This document shows positions 16,497 to 25,661 of a stretch of DNA of 49,292 nt, piece after piece. The translations under genes and the position numbers were made by a program. How positions within the stretch are numbered: the first letter of the stretch is position 1; the number at the start of each line of letters is the position of its first letter. The notes beneath the pieces were generated by a model. That model was not told the origin of the DNA and searched no databases. It was given only the letters and a program-made list of their open reading frames with translations. Origin of the DNA: an uncultured Muribaculaceae bacterium (GTDB taxonomy: Bacteria > Bacteroidota > Bacteroidia > Bacteroidales > Muribaculaceae); NCBI GenBank assembly GCA_944321905.1, contig CALUNI010000005.1, positions 1 to 49,292 on the forward strand, given 5' to 3'.

Positions 16497-17312
16497 CTAA
16501 AAATATCTTGATAAAAGTGATTTGTACTCTTTAGACTCTTTTGTAGATTTTATCCAATTGTTCAAGCTGTCGCACAAAGCCGCTTCGTCCTTGCCGAGGA
16601 TTACAGATTGAAACTGGGTAAAACTGATTTCTGTATTGTAATCTACATTAGGGTAGTCTTTCGACATTCGGGCTGCGGTCGATTCGTTTATGACGGCATA
16701 TTTGATTTCGCCGGTGGCAACTCGTAAAAAAAGTTGTTCCGGCCCGTAGTTGCCATCTTCGGCAATGTATATGGTATCGCCTATTTCATGGCTTAAGTTG
16801 GACAGGCGTGAGCGCATTGAAGAGCCTTTTATGATAAATACGGTGTCTCCGGCAATGTCGAGCTGTGTCTTTATAGGCGCATGTCCTGTGCTGTCTTTGA
16901 GTTGAATCAGTACTTGGCGGTCAAGGTACAGAGCCTCGGAAAACAAGTATTTGTTTTTATCGTCTTTCGTCGCCGGAAATTGGGCAATTACCATATCGAA
17001 AGCACCCTTGTCAAGTCGGTCGAGGGTACTTTCGAGCGTGACAATGGGGTGAAAAACAAACTTGTGATTAGAGTGAATTTCGATGAGACGCATCAAGTCG
17101 TAGCAGAAACCGCCTAATGTGTCGTCGTAGGTGTATAACGACAGGGGGGAGTACTCAATTGCAATGTTTATGGTGTCGTTGGCTGTTTTTTGAGTCAAGG
17201 AACCGTTGCCTGCGCATCGTTTTAGTGCGGCCATTGCGCCGATTACGACCAGTAGCAGGATTATATAGATTGCGATGTTTCCTTTTTTTAAGCTTTTGTT
17301 TTTGCTTGGCAT
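16497..17312 (-). CDS. Membrane-anchored family-3 solute-binding-like protein
   Basis: 271 residues. An N-terminal helix (IAIYIILLLVVIGAMAALK, ~13-31) after a Lys-rich start looks like an uncleaved anchor. Residues ~48-271 resemble a periplasmic substrate-binding domain of family 3: INIAIEYSPLSLYTYDDTLG, GFCYDLMRLIE, LDRLDKGAFDMVIAQFPATK and IKYAVINESTAARMSKDYP. MltF-type lytic transglycosylases have the same domain, but no transglycosylase domain follows here. No ABC transporter genes are adjacent; instead it lies 18 bases downstream of the porin gene in one operon. A sensor or capture role at the envelope is inference. Confidence 0.82.
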   Translation of the reverse strand: MPSKNKSLKKGNIAIYIILLLVVIGAMAALKRCAGNGSLTQKTANDTINIAIEYSPLSLYTYDDTLGGFCYDLMRLIEIHSNHKFVFHPIVTLESTLDRLDKGAFDMVIAQFPATKDDKNKYLFSEALYLDRQVLIQLKDSTGHAPIKTQLDIAGDTVFIIKGSSMRSRLSNLSHEIGDTIYIAEDGNYGPEQLFLRVATGEIKYAVINESTAARMSKDYPNVDYNTEISFTQFQSVILGKDEAALCDSLNNWIKSTKESKEYKSLLSRYF

Positions 17313-17330
17313 TGTTAGAGAAAGTTTTGT

Positions 17331-19301
17331 TTAATTGGCAAAATCAACCGAGAGTCCCATTTGGAACTTCATGCCGTTGAGCGGATAGTGCGGTATGGCA
17401 AAGTTGCCGCCCATGAAGCTCTCGTTGAAGTGGCTCATCATTACGAAAAAGCGTGTTTTCTTTAGCTTCATGTTGGCATATACGTTCATGAAAGGGAAGT
17501 TTCCACACTCTACTTCTTGCTGCGTATGGAAAGTCATGGTGGCCGGATTGTATGCCGGGGCGTGATATTTGGTATAGTAATTGCAATCGACGCCAAACTG
17601 CACGTGAAGTACACGGGCGATGGTGAATTGCAAGAACATGTTAGAATAGATTGCGAATTTCGGCAGTGGCAAAATCGACTCGTTGGTTGATGTTTGGTAA
17701 GTCAATGAATTGTTCCAGTTGAAAATTCCAAATTTGAAGTTCTGGTCGATAGTCGCGCTGAATATTTGTACGTTCCCACCGTCTTGCGTTGGTAGTCCCG
17801 AATTGTTGAAATAAATATAGTTTTGGATGTTTTCCACGCCTACGTTGGCTTTCGTCCTGGTGAGGGGGAAGTCGAGCATTCCGCCGACTCTAACGCGCCT
17901 TTCTTTGCCGAAGTCGTTTTGCCAAATGAAATGGTTTGATATGTAATTGTTGATAAGGTATGGGACAGCCTTGTTTTTGAAGTACCCGTATCCTGTTATT
18001 TTTACGCTGTCGTTTTTCAGTTTGAACTTGGTTGAAATGTCACCCGAGATATCGATGTCGCCTGCTACAGAACCCACTAACCCAAATTGGGCAGTGGCGT
18101 TGTAGGTGATTATCGAACCTTGTTGCTTGGTGAGCTGTCCGCCTACCCATATCAGGTTTTCGGTGTAGGTGTGAGGAATAGAATATTGCGGCAGAGTGGT
18201 CAGACGGCCGCTTTCGGCCGATGAGGATTCTATGGTGTCGGTGAGTTGTGTGTATTTCCTGAATTCGTGTGTTACGTAAGCTGCAAGACCGAATTTTGCA
18301 TATTTGTTGAATCCTTCAAGCATCGAAACGCCTAAAGTGTTGGCCAGTTTCCAATAGCTTGTTTCGTCGTTTGTCCCTTGCAATGAAAAATATGTGTTGT
18401 CGAAGAATGTCGTGTCGTTCTCTATCCCGGAATTCAAGAACAAGTGCCGGTTGCTCTTGTAATTTGTTGTCCAAATGAAACTTGTGACAGGTATGTATGT
18501 CCGGCTTACTATGGTGTCGGTTTCGGGGTCGCGGTGGTTTTCGTAAAATCCAATCTTGTAGCGGTGGTTTAGGTACAGCTCGGTTCCATAGATTCGCGAA
18601 TGCGCATTGTTTAAGTTGGTGGGTATGGTCTTGTTGTTTACTGTAGTGGTACCGCCTTGTACTTCGGCCGGATCGGTGATGTATCGGTCGTCGGTGATTC
18701 CACCGCTTTCTTTGTTGAGGAAGTTATAGCTGTTGAAGAACGCCTGTAGTTCATAACGGTCGCCTGTGTATGAGCCGAAGACCCGCCAAGTGAAGTCGGA
18801 TGTCGATTGCTCGTTGTATGTGCCCTTGGAATATATGTAATCCATTGCCGCGCCTATTTCGATGGCCTTGTTCACGTTGCCCGAGAATACGGCCGATAGC
18901 CGGTCTTGGGTGTTTTCGCTCGTGCCGCCGGTGTTGTATGAAAGTATGGTCATGGGAATCCTTGTGTTGTAGTACTTTTGGGTTTTTATTGAAGGAATCC
19001 ATGCGCTTAGTGCGTCTTCAAAGAAAAATTCCGACATGGCAGGACGGTCGAAAAATATTTGGTCTTGGCCTTCTGCGCCGAGGTTGCCGGTTGTGGCATA
19101 TGCTTTGCTGACCATTGATGGGATGGCTTGTTGGAAATAGTTGTATTGCAGCGTGTCGATTGTTGAGGTATAACGCAACCCAAGAGGCTCGGAGATGGTC
19201 CATGCATATGATGGCTCCACTACCACGTCTTTAGCAGAAGCCGAGGATGAAACGATTGATATAATGAGAATTATGAGGCAGTGTAAGTGTGTACTTTTCA
19301 T
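17331..19301 (-). CDS. Putative outer-membrane porin (Porin_10-type)
   Basis: 656 residues with a signal peptide (CLIILIISIVSSSASA). Nearly the whole protein is alternating beta-strand sequence with aromatic girdles, e.g. WRVFGSYTGDRYELQAFFNS, LYLNHRYKIGFYENHRD, KFGLAAYVTHEFRKYTQLTD and HVQFGVDCNYYTKYHAPAYN. It ends in VDFAN rather than the classic aromatic terminal residue. The N-terminal WTISEPLGLRYTSTIDTLQY and YNTGGTSENTQDRLSAVFSG match the Bacteroidota putative-porin family. No plug or carboxypeptidase-like domain is present, so it is not TonB-dependent. Transported solute unknown. It is the first gene of a two-gene minus-strand operon with the solute-binding-like protein. Confidence 0.88.
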   Translation of the reverse strand: MKSTHLHCLIILIISIVSSSASAKDVVVEPSYAWTISEPLGLRYTSTIDTLQYNYFQQAIPSMVSKAYATTGNLGAEGQDQIFFDRPAMSEFFFEDALSAWIPSIKTQKYYNTRIPMTILSYNTGGTSENTQDRLSAVFSGNVNKAIEIGAAMDYIYSKGTYNEQSTSDFTWRVFGSYTGDRYELQAFFNSYNFLNKESGGITDDRYITDPAEVQGGTTTVNNKTIPTNLNNAHSRIYGTELYLNHRYKIGFYENHRDPETDTIVSRTYIPVTSFIWTTNYKSNRHLFLNSGIENDTTFFDNTYFSLQGTNDETSYWKLANTLGVSMLEGFNKYAKFGLAAYVTHEFRKYTQLTDTIESSSAESGRLTTLPQYSIPHTYTENLIWVGGQLTKQQGSIITYNATAQFGLVGSVAGDIDISGDISTKFKLKNDSVKITGYGYFKNKAVPYLINNYISNHFIWQNDFGKERRVRVGGMLDFPLTRTKANVGVENIQNYIYFNNSGLPTQDGGNVQIFSATIDQNFKFGIFNWNNSLTYQTSTNESILPLPKFAIYSNMFLQFTIARVLHVQFGVDCNYYTKYHAPAYNPATMTFHTQQEVECGNFPFMNVYANMKLKKTRFFVMMSHFNESFMGGNFAIPHYPLNGMKFQMGLSVDFAN

Positions 19302-19360
19302 TCAAAAATTGACATGAGATGAGCAAAAAGGTATTACGAGAAGCACTTGGCTTTTCTAAA

Positions 19361-19376
19361 TACTTTTGCAAAAGTA
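19361..19376. promoter_or_regulatory. Palindromic double -7 box (divergent promoters)
   Basis: TACTTTTGCAAAAGTA is a perfect 16-base palindrome in which each strand reads TACTTTTG, a match to TAnnTTTG. On the minus strand it is placed to start the porin operon (leader ~60 bases). On the plus strand it could add to the box at 19495-19502. It could also be an operator; no -33 element at ideal spacing was found. Confidence 0.5.
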
Positions 19377-19494
19377 CAAATAAAAAGACAACAACTCACC
19401 AAGATTTGTACATTACTTGGATTATTGGATGTGTTGGGAGCAAATAATTATGAGTAAAATTCGAGCGCACTCGTGATTTGTGCGGGTTTATTTG

Positions 19495-19502
19495 TACTTT
19501 TG
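19495..19502 (+). promoter_or_regulatory. -7 box of the Yip1-like/smpB/tgt operon
   Basis: TACTTTTG fits TAnnTTTG. Transcription is expected at about 19507-19510, after the in-frame start at 19473, which is therefore excluded. It leaves ATG 19512 (nearly leaderless) or ATG 19527 (about 20-base leader). Confidence 0.5.
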
Positions 19503-19526
19503 CAATTTGAAATGGGTAAAGAAATA

Positions 19527-20084
19527 ATGAATTTTGCAAAAAGCATATCATATGTGGCATGTTTTCCACGAACCGGGTGGATTGACGTGAAGCGTAGCAA
19601 CGTGCAATCGGGCGATGTGCGGTCGCGCGTGCTATATCCCATGATGGCTTTGGTTTCGCTGTCGGCCTTCATGTCGCTTGTATATGAGCCAGACTCTACG
19701 CTTGTTGGGTGCATGCAGTATGCGATAATAGATTTCACGAAATATTTTTTCACGTTTTTGATAGCGAGCTATGTGCTTACGGGCTTTTTCCCGGCGGTAG
19801 TGAAAGGGAGGCAGTCGGCCAATAAAGCTAACGTGGTGATACAATATTGCATGGTAATGGTTATAGCCTTGAACATAATCGACAATCTGTTGCCGGTGGC
19901 GTTCCCATATCTGAAGATTTTGTATTTGTATGTTTTCTTTGTGGCTTGGAAGGCCGATGGCTACCTTGAGATAGCCGAAGGCAGTGATAAAAAATTCCTT
20001 GTCATTGCCGCGGCCATGATTCTGGTCATTCCGTTAGTAATCGGCATATTGCTTGAATTAGGGTTTAATTTGGGGGATAAATGA
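19527..20084 (+). CDS. Yip1-family-like integral membrane protein
   Basis: 185 residues from ATG 19527; ATG 19512 is an alternative. The N-terminus contains a [14 protein letters not shown] segment, the P-R-x-x-W opening seen in Yip1-domain proteins. About five hydrophobic helices follow: [80 protein letters not shown] and [20 protein letters not shown]. Its molecular role in bacteria is not established. The stop overlaps smpB by four bases (ATGA), so it leads an operon with smpB, tgt and the LptG-like permease. Confidence 0.75.
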   Translation: MNFAKSISYVACFPRTGWIDVKRSNVQSGDVRSRVLYPMMALVSLSAFMSLVYEPDSTLVGCMQYAIIDFTKYFFTFLIASYVLTGFFPAVVKGRQSANKANVVIQYCMVMVIALNIIDNLLPVAFPYLKILYLYVFFVAWKADGYLEIAEGSDKKFLVIAAAMILVIPLVIGILLELGFNLGDK

Positions 20085-20533
20085 TAGATTCTAAAGTCAA
20101 TATAAAAAACAAGCGGGCAACGTTTGATTACGAGATACTCGAAACGTTTGTTGCCGGCATAGTCCTTTCCGGGACTGAAATAAAATCGATAAGGCTCGGG
20201 AAGGCCGGTCTGTCTGATACGTTTTGTTACATCAATAATGGCGAAGTGTGGGTAAAGAATATGTATGTGGCCGAGTATTCATTTGGCTCATATAATAACC
20301 ACCAGATAAGGCGTGACCGCAAGTTGCTGTTGACAAAGAAAGAAATTGCGAAGATGCAGAAACTAAGTCAACAAAGTGGTTACACCATAGTGCCGTTGAA
20401 ACTGTTTATCAATGACAAAGGGTTGGCAAAGTTGTCGGTTGCCATTGCTCGTGGTAAAAAAGAGTATGACAAGCGGCAGTCGATAAAAGAGCGAGAAGAT
20501 AAGCGCATGATGGACCGCGCGATGAAAAAATAA
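20081..20533 (+). CDS. smpB: SsrA-binding protein SmpB
   Basis: 150 residues. It binds tmRNA and carries it into stalled ribosomes for trans-translation. The OB-fold signatures are all present: [40 protein letters not shown] and [20 protein letters not shown]. The basic C-terminal tail [20 protein letters not shown] reaches into the mRNA channel. The start overlaps the upstream gene by four bases. Its partner RNA, ssrA, is in this window at 43517-43919 on the minus strand. Confidence 0.97.
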   Translation: MIDSKVNIKNKRATFDYEILETFVAGIVLSGTEIKSIRLGKAGLSDTFCYINNGEVWVKNMYVAEYSFGSYNNHQIRRDRKLLLTKKEIAKMQKLSQQSGYTIVPLKLFINDKGLAKLSVAIARGKKEYDKRQSIKEREDKRMMDRAMKK

Positions 20534-20560
20534 TCATAAAAGGCTCGTATATAACGGAAC

Positions 20561-21691
20561 ATGGATTATAAACTCATAGCCCAAGCACCGGGGAGCAATG
20601 CTCGTGCAGGCTTGATAAGCACGGCACACGGTGAAATAGAGACGCCTATATTTATGCCCGTAGGTACATGTGGCACGGTAAAGGCGGTGCATCAACGTGA
20701 ACTTGCCGACGACATAAAGGCGCAGATAATACTGGGTAACACATATCATTTGTATTTGCGTCCCGGCATGTCGATTATAGAGAAAGCCGGTGGCCTGCAC
20801 AAGTTTAACGGGTGGAACAAGCCTATATTGACCGACAGTGGTGGCTTTCAAGTGTTTTCGTTGTCGGAAAACCGTAAATTGAAAGAGGAAGGAGCTTACT
20901 TCCGCAGCCACATTGATGGGTCGAAACACTTGTTTACACCCGAAAAGGTCGTGGATATACAACGAAGCATCGGCAGTGATATAATGATGGCTCTTGACGA
21001 GTGTCCCCCGGGAACATCTGATTATACTTATGCCCGGAAGTCGCTTGAGTTGACCCAGCGGTGGCTTGCTCGTGGATGGAAGCATTTTAACGAGACAGAG
21101 GGCCGTTATGGCTTCAAGCAGGCATTCTTTCCAATAGTGCAGGGGTGTGTTTATCCCGACTTGCGAAAAGAAGCTGCAAAATATGTCGCCGACCTTGGCG
21201 CGGAAGGTAATGCCATAGGAGGACTGGCGGTGGGTGAACCTACCGAGAAAATGTATGAAATGATTGAGGTCGTTAACGATATCCTTCCTGCCGACCGTCC
21301 TCGATATTTAATGGGAGTGGGAACTCCTGCCAACATACTTGAGGCGATAGACCGCGGCGTTGACATGATGGACTGCGTTATGCCGACCCGCAATGGCCGT
21401 AACGGAATGCTTTTCACGCGACATGGGATAATGAACATGCGAAATTTGAAATGGGCCGACGACTTCAGCCCGTTACAGGACGACGGCCCATCGTATGTTG
21501 ACCGGGCTTATTCCAAGGCATATGTGCGTCATCTGTTCGTGAGCGGGGAATTGCTGGCCATGCAAATTGCTAGCATCCACAATCTTGCATTTTATCTGTG
21601 GTTGGTTGCAGAAGCCCGCAAGCACATAATAGCAGGCGACTTTAAAGTGTGGAAAGACGGCATGGTGAAAAGCGTCATGCAGAGATTGTAG
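20561..21691 (+). CDS. tgt: Queuine tRNA-ribosyltransferase
   Basis: 376 residues. It exchanges the wobble guanine of GUN-anticodon tRNAs for a 7-deazaguanine on the queuosine pathway. Motifs: ILGNTYHLYLRPG, the catalytic aspartate region LTDSGGFQVFSLSENRK, VQGCVYPDLRKEAA, GGLAVGEPTEKMYEMIE, GVGTPANILEAIDRGVDM and the nucleophile region DCVMPTRNGRNGMLF. The zinc segment is unusual: where E. coli has C-x-C-x2-C, this protein has PLQDDGPSYVDRAYS (residues ~305-317), with none of the cysteines; the fourth ligand His (IHN, ~339) remains. My recollection is that other Bacteroidetes sequences look alike. It follows smpB by 27 bases. Confidence 0.96.
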   Translation: MDYKLIAQAPGSNARAGLISTAHGEIETPIFMPVGTCGTVKAVHQRELADDIKAQIILGNTYHLYLRPGMSIIEKAGGLHKFNGWNKPILTDSGGFQVFSLSENRKLKEEGAYFRSHIDGSKHLFTPEKVVDIQRSIGSDIMMALDECPPGTSDYTYARKSLELTQRWLARGWKHFNETEGRYGFKQAFFPIVQGCVYPDLRKEAAKYVADLGAEGNAIGGLAVGEPTEKMYEMIEVVNDILPADRPRYLMGVGTPANILEAIDRGVDMMDCVMPTRNGRNGMLFTRHGIMNMRNLKWADDFSPLQDDGPSYVDRAYSKAYVRHLFVSGELLAMQIASIHNLAFYLWLVAEARKHIIAGDFKVWKDGMVKSVMQRL

Positions 21692-21712
21692 TGTAGGAGA
21701 ACAGGTAGAAAG

Positions 21713-22852
21713 ATGAACTTATTAGGCAAAATAAAGAATAAGTTGACGCGCCGAAGAGAGAAAAGCGGGGCTCGCAAGCCGCTTGTGAAGATGTTTGACC
21801 GATACATCATTCGCAAGTTTCTCGGCACCTATATTTTTTCGATATTATTGCTGTTGGCCATAGTGGTGATGTTTGACATCAACGAGAAACTCGATGCCAT
21901 GCTCACAGCTCCAATCGAAGAGACCATTTTCGATTATTTTGTTAATTTCCTGCCTTATTTTGCTAATCAGTTCAGCCCGTTGTTTACTTTCATTGCAGTA
22001 ATTTTCTTCACATCCAAGCTTGCCGATAATTCTGAGATTATAGCAATGCTGTCGAGTGGCATAAGTTACAGGCGCCTTGTGGTTCCGTATATGATATCGG
22101 CCACGGTGATTGCTTCTTGTTCGTTTTACTTGTCGGCATACGTGATTCCACCGGCCAATGTGAAGCGGATTGCCTATACCAACAAGTACGTGAGAAACAA
22201 GGAAGTGAATTACGGCACAAACATACAAATACAAGTGTCGCCGGGGGTGATAGCTTACATGTCGCGGTATGACAATCGGACGAAGACCGGCCACAGGTTC
22301 TCGCTCGACAAGTTTAACGACAAGGTTCTGGAATCCCGCATGACGGCCGACCGCGTGGTGTATGACACCCTGTATCGTTGGACGGTGAAGAATTATACCA
22401 TTAGAAATTTTGAAGGATTGCGCGAGCATATCGTCAAGGGGAGCAGCCTTGACACAATCATGGAAATCGAGCCGCGAGACTTCTTGATAGCTCAAAACGA
22501 CCAGGAGATGCTTACGCTGCCACAACTGAAAAGTTATATCGAAAGGCAGAAAAACCGAGGCGTGGCAAATATCAAGAATTTTGAAATAGAGCTTGAGCGG
22601 CGTTATGCGACAACGGCTGCGGCATTTATCTTGACTATGATAGGATTGTCGTTGTCGTCGCGAAAGGTGAAAGGTGGCATGGGTGTGAACATAGGCATAG
22701 GTCTGGTGTTAAGCTTTTCTTATATATTGTTTACGACAATCACATCGACTTTTGCTGTGTCGGGCTACACATCGCCATTTGTCGCGATGTGGATTCCTAA
22801 TGTTTTATACACGATTATTGCGATTTATTTATATCGTAAGGCATCAATATGA
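21713..22852 (+). CDS. LptF/LptG (YjgP/YjgQ) family permease
   Basis: 379 residues. The family forms the inner-membrane part of the lipopolysaccharide transporter. After a basic N-terminal extension (residues 1-26), RYIIRKFLGTYIFSILLLLA is the family opening. Further helices include VNFLPYFANQFSPLFTFIAV, RLVVPYMISATVIASCSFYL and, C-terminally, TTAAAFILTMIGLSLSSRKV and IGIGLVLSFSYILFTTITST. The middle (~135-290) is the periplasmic beta domain. The start has AGGTAGAAAG ahead. It follows tgt by 21 bases, the last gene of the operon or one near its end; dsbD follows after 26 bases. Whether it is LptF or LptG cannot be told. Confidence 0.9.
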   Translation: MNLLGKIKNKLTRRREKSGARKPLVKMFDRYIIRKFLGTYIFSILLLLAIVVMFDINEKLDAMLTAPIEETIFDYFVNFLPYFANQFSPLFTFIAVIFFTSKLADNSEIIAMLSSGISYRRLVVPYMISATVIASCSFYLSAYVIPPANVKRIAYTNKYVRNKEVNYGTNIQIQVSPGVIAYMSRYDNRTKTGHRFSLDKFNDKVLESRMTADRVVYDTLYRWTVKNYTIRNFEGLREHIVKGSSLDTIMEIEPRDFLIAQNDQEMLTLPQLKSYIERQKNRGVANIKNFEIELERRYATTAAAFILTMIGLSLSSRKVKGGMGVNIGIGLVLSFSYILFTTITSTFAVSGYTSPFVAMWIPNVLYTIIAIYLYRKASI

Positions 22853-22878
22853 CATTTGAATAATCAATAATATAAAAT

Positions 22879-24864
22879 ATGGCAAGAAAAGTAGTATTTA
22901 GCATGTTTTTGTTTTTATCGGTGTTTGTCCCTACCATGGTAGGTCAGATATTGAACCCGATAAAGTGGACGACGAGTATATCAGTCGAGGACGACGGAAC
23001 CGGTGTGATGTCGTTTTCGGCTGTTATAGATGAAGGGTGGCACTTGTATTCGTTTGAAATCCCCGAGGGGGGCCCCGAGGCCACAAGTCTTAATTGGGAG
23101 AAGAAGGCCGGCATAGAGCTGATAGGCGAGCCGGTTCCTAACAAGAAGCCTCATGAGGAGTATGAACCTACATTTGACATGAAGCTCAGTTGGTGGGAAG
23201 ATGCTGTGACATTTACTCAGAAGTTCAAGGTCAATGACATGGCTGCCGGTTATGCCATAGAGGGGTATGTGAGGTATATGCTGTGCAACGATGCCACTTG
23301 CCAACCGCCTACAAACGAAACATTTAAATTTGTAAAAGAAGCAAGCGGCTTGTCGCAGCCGGTAAAGGTCGTAGTAGAAGAAGTTGAGGAAAAACAGCCC
23401 GAGGTAGCAACGGTTGCAAATAATGCTTTCACTTCAGACCAACTCTGGAAGCCTGTTGACATAAAAAATGAAGGGGATATGGCCGATGGCTCTACCGGTT
23501 CCCGCTCGTTATGGTACATATTTTTTGCAGGATTTGTCGGTGGCTTGCTTGCCCTGCTCACTCCTTGTGTGTGGCCGATGATACCGCTCACTGTTAGCTT
23601 TTTCTTGAAAAAAAGCGGGTCGCGTGGCAAGTCGGTGCGAGATGCGGTTATATATGGATTATCGATAGTGGTCATATATTTGGTATTGGGTTTGCTGATT
23701 ACAGTATTGTTGGGCGCAAGTGCACTTAATGCGTTGTCAACCAATGCCGTGTTTAATATAATATTCTTCTTGCTGCTTGTGGTGTTTGCCATCTCGTTCT
23801 TTGGCGCATTTGAAATACGCCTTCCCGACTCATGGGCAAACAAGATGGACAGCAATGCCGAGCGAACCACAGGGATGCTGAGCATCTTCTTCATGGCATT
23901 CACCTTGACGCTTGTGTCGTTCTCTTGTACGGGTCCCATTATCGGAACTTTGCTTGTAGAGGCTGCAAGCATGGGCGATATTACCGGTCCGGCGATAGGC
24001 ATGTTTGGTTTTGCATTGGCTCTTGCCATTCCTTTTGCGTTGTTTGCCATATTCCCGTCGTGGATTAAGAGCATGCCTAAGTCGGGCGGTTGGCTTAATA
24101 CTGTGAAGGTAGTGCTCGGCTTTATCGAACTTGCATTGTCGTTAAAGTTCTTGTCGGTGGCCGACCTTGCATATGGCTGGGGTATTCTCGACCGCGAGGT
24201 TTTTGTTTCTTTGTGGGTCGTGATTTTTGGTCTGTTGGGATTGTACCTGCTTGGAAAATTACGTTTGTCGCACGACAGCGAGAACAAGGGTGTCGGCGTT
24301 TTCCGCCTGTTCCTTGGCATGATTTCTTTGGCGTTCACCGTATATTTGCTGCCCGGCTTGTGGGGTGCACCGCTGAAGAGCGTCAGTGCATTCGTCCCAC
24401 CGTTATATACGCAAGACTTCAATATGTATGGAGGCGAATTTGTCGAATATGGCGATTATGAAGAAGGTATGCGCGAAGGCGCGAAGCAAGGCAAGCCGGT
24501 ATTGGTTGATTTCTCGGGCTATGGTTGCGTGAATTGCCGCAAAATGGAGGCCGCCGTACTCGACAACAGCGAAGTGCGCCGTTTGCTCGAAGAAAACTTT
24601 GTGATGATAAAGCTTATGGTTGATGACAAGGCCGAATTGCCCGAGCCTGTGGTTGTGGAAGAGAACGGCAAAGAAGTGAAGTTGCGCACAATAGGCGACC
24701 GTTGGAGTTACTTGCAGCGTTATAAGTTTGGAGCCAATTCGCAGCCTTATTACGTCATATTGAACGCCGATGGTTCACTTGCCGCCGGACCCGTATATTA
24801 CGACGAGAACGTAGAAAAATTCGTTACATTCCTTAACGACGGCATAAAAAATTATAAGAAGTAA
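22879..24864 (+). CDS. dsbD: Thiol:disulfide interchange protein DsbD-like
   Basis: 661 residues with the DsbD order. A signal peptide (VVFSMFLFLSVFVPTMVGQ) is followed by an immunoglobulin-like DsbD-alpha domain (~25-150) with the cysteine pair of MLCNDATCQPP. An eight-helix membrane domain (~215-515) carries its two redox cysteines in LLTPCVWPMIPLTVSFF and VSFSCTGPIIGTLL. The C-terminal thioredoxin domain has VDFSGYGCVNCRKMEAAVLD, that is CVNC. The protein passes electrons from cytoplasmic thioredoxin to periplasmic proteins. The next gene starts inside its stop codon (TAATG), so translation is coupled to mazG. Confidence 0.92.
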   Translation: MARKVVFSMFLFLSVFVPTMVGQILNPIKWTTSISVEDDGTGVMSFSAVIDEGWHLYSFEIPEGGPEATSLNWEKKAGIELIGEPVPNKKPHEEYEPTFDMKLSWWEDAVTFTQKFKVNDMAAGYAIEGYVRYMLCNDATCQPPTNETFKFVKEASGLSQPVKVVVEEVEEKQPEVATVANNAFTSDQLWKPVDIKNEGDMADGSTGSRSLWYIFFAGFVGGLLALLTPCVWPMIPLTVSFFLKKSGSRGKSVRDAVIYGLSIVVIYLVLGLLITVLLGASALNALSTNAVFNIIFFLLLVVFAISFFGAFEIRLPDSWANKMDSNAERTTGMLSIFFMAFTLTLVSFSCTGPIIGTLLVEAASMGDITGPAIGMFGFALALAIPFALFAIFPSWIKSMPKSGGWLNTVKVVLGFIELALSLKFLSVADLAYGWGILDREVFVSLWVVIFGLLGLYLLGKLRLSHDSENKGVGVFRLFLGMISLAFTVYLLPGLWGAPLKSVSAFVPPLYTQDFNMYGGEFVEYGDYEEGMREGAKQGKPVLVDFSGYGCVNCRKMEAAVLDNSEVRRLLEENFVMIKLMVDDKAELPEPVVVEENGKEVKLRTIGDRWSYLQRYKFGANSQPYYVILNADGSLAAGPVYYDENVEKFVTFLNDGIKNYKK

Positions 24865-25661
24865 TGTCAAACTCAAGAGAACAAAAACTTGAGGCATTTG
24901 GCAAGCTGCTCGATGTGCTTGACGAATTGCGCGTAAAGTGTCCGTGGGACGCAAAGCAGACAAATGAGAGCTTGCGTCCCAACACGGTGGAAGAGGTCAT
25001 GGAACTGTCGGACGCGTTGCTCGGCGACGATGTTCCTGCCATACGTAAAGAATTGGGCGACGTGCTATTGCACATAATATTTTATTCCAAGATTGCCGAC
25101 GAGCAAGGTCGGTTCGACATTGCAGATGTGTGTGATGCCTTGCGCGAGAAGCTTATATTTAGGCATCCTCACGTGTTTGGCTCTACTCATGTGGCAGGAG
25201 CCGATGAAGTGTCGCAAAATTGGGAGCAAATCAAGCTCAAAGAGAAAGGCGGAAACAAGACCGTGCTTGCAGGCGTGCCGTCGTCGTTGCCTTCGCTAAT
25301 CAAGGCTTTCCGCATACAAGAAAAAGCCGCAAATGTTGGCTTTGACTGGGAAAAGCGCGAGGACGTGTGGGCAAAGGTAAAGGAGGAACTCGGCGAGGTT
25401 GAGGCCGAAATGCGCAAAGGCGATGCCGAAAATGAAGAGAAAGAGTTTGGCGACTTGCTCTTCAGCATAGTGAATGCGGCAAGGCTCTACGGGGTTAATC
25501 CCGATACTGCTTTGGAAAAGACTAATCGAAAGTTTATTTCGCGTTTTAACTACGTTGAACGCATGGCTAATGCGAATCATCAGAAATTGAGTGATATGAC
25601 TCTTGCCGAGATGGATAAGTATTGGGACGAGGCCAAAGCTCAAGAAAAGACGCGCGGATGA
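24864..25661 (+). CDS. mazG: Nucleoside triphosphate pyrophosphohydrolase MazG
   Basis: 265 residues, the full two-repeat MazG. It hydrolyses (d)NTPs to the monophosphate and pyrophosphate, cleaning damaged nucleotides. The first repeat has LRVKCPWDAKQTNESLRPNT, EEVMELSDALLGDD and IRKELGDVLLHIIFYSKIAD, the E-E-x2-E/E-x2-D metal site. The second has VKEELGEVEAEMRKGDAENE and KEFGDLLFSIVNAARLYGVN. The characteristic RHPHVFG is present. It overlaps dsbD by one base and topB by four bases. Confidence 0.95.
   Translation: MSNSREQKLEAFGKLLDVLDELRVKCPWDAKQTNESLRPNTVEEVMELSDALLGDDVPAIRKELGDVLLHIIFYSKIADEQGRFDIADVCDALREKLIFRHPHVFGSTHVAGADEVSQNWEQIKLKEKGGNKTVLAGVPSSLPSLIKAFRIQEKAANVGFDWEKREDVWAKVKEELGEVEAEMRKGDAENEEKEFGDLLFSIVNAARLYGVNPDTALEKTNRKFISRFNYVERMANANHQKLSDMTLAEMDKYWDEAKAQEKTRG

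Noticed and set aside
23250..24422. Long minus-strand frame of 390 codons
   Set aside because: It lies wholly opposite dsbD, which has all expected domains; low-complexity product.
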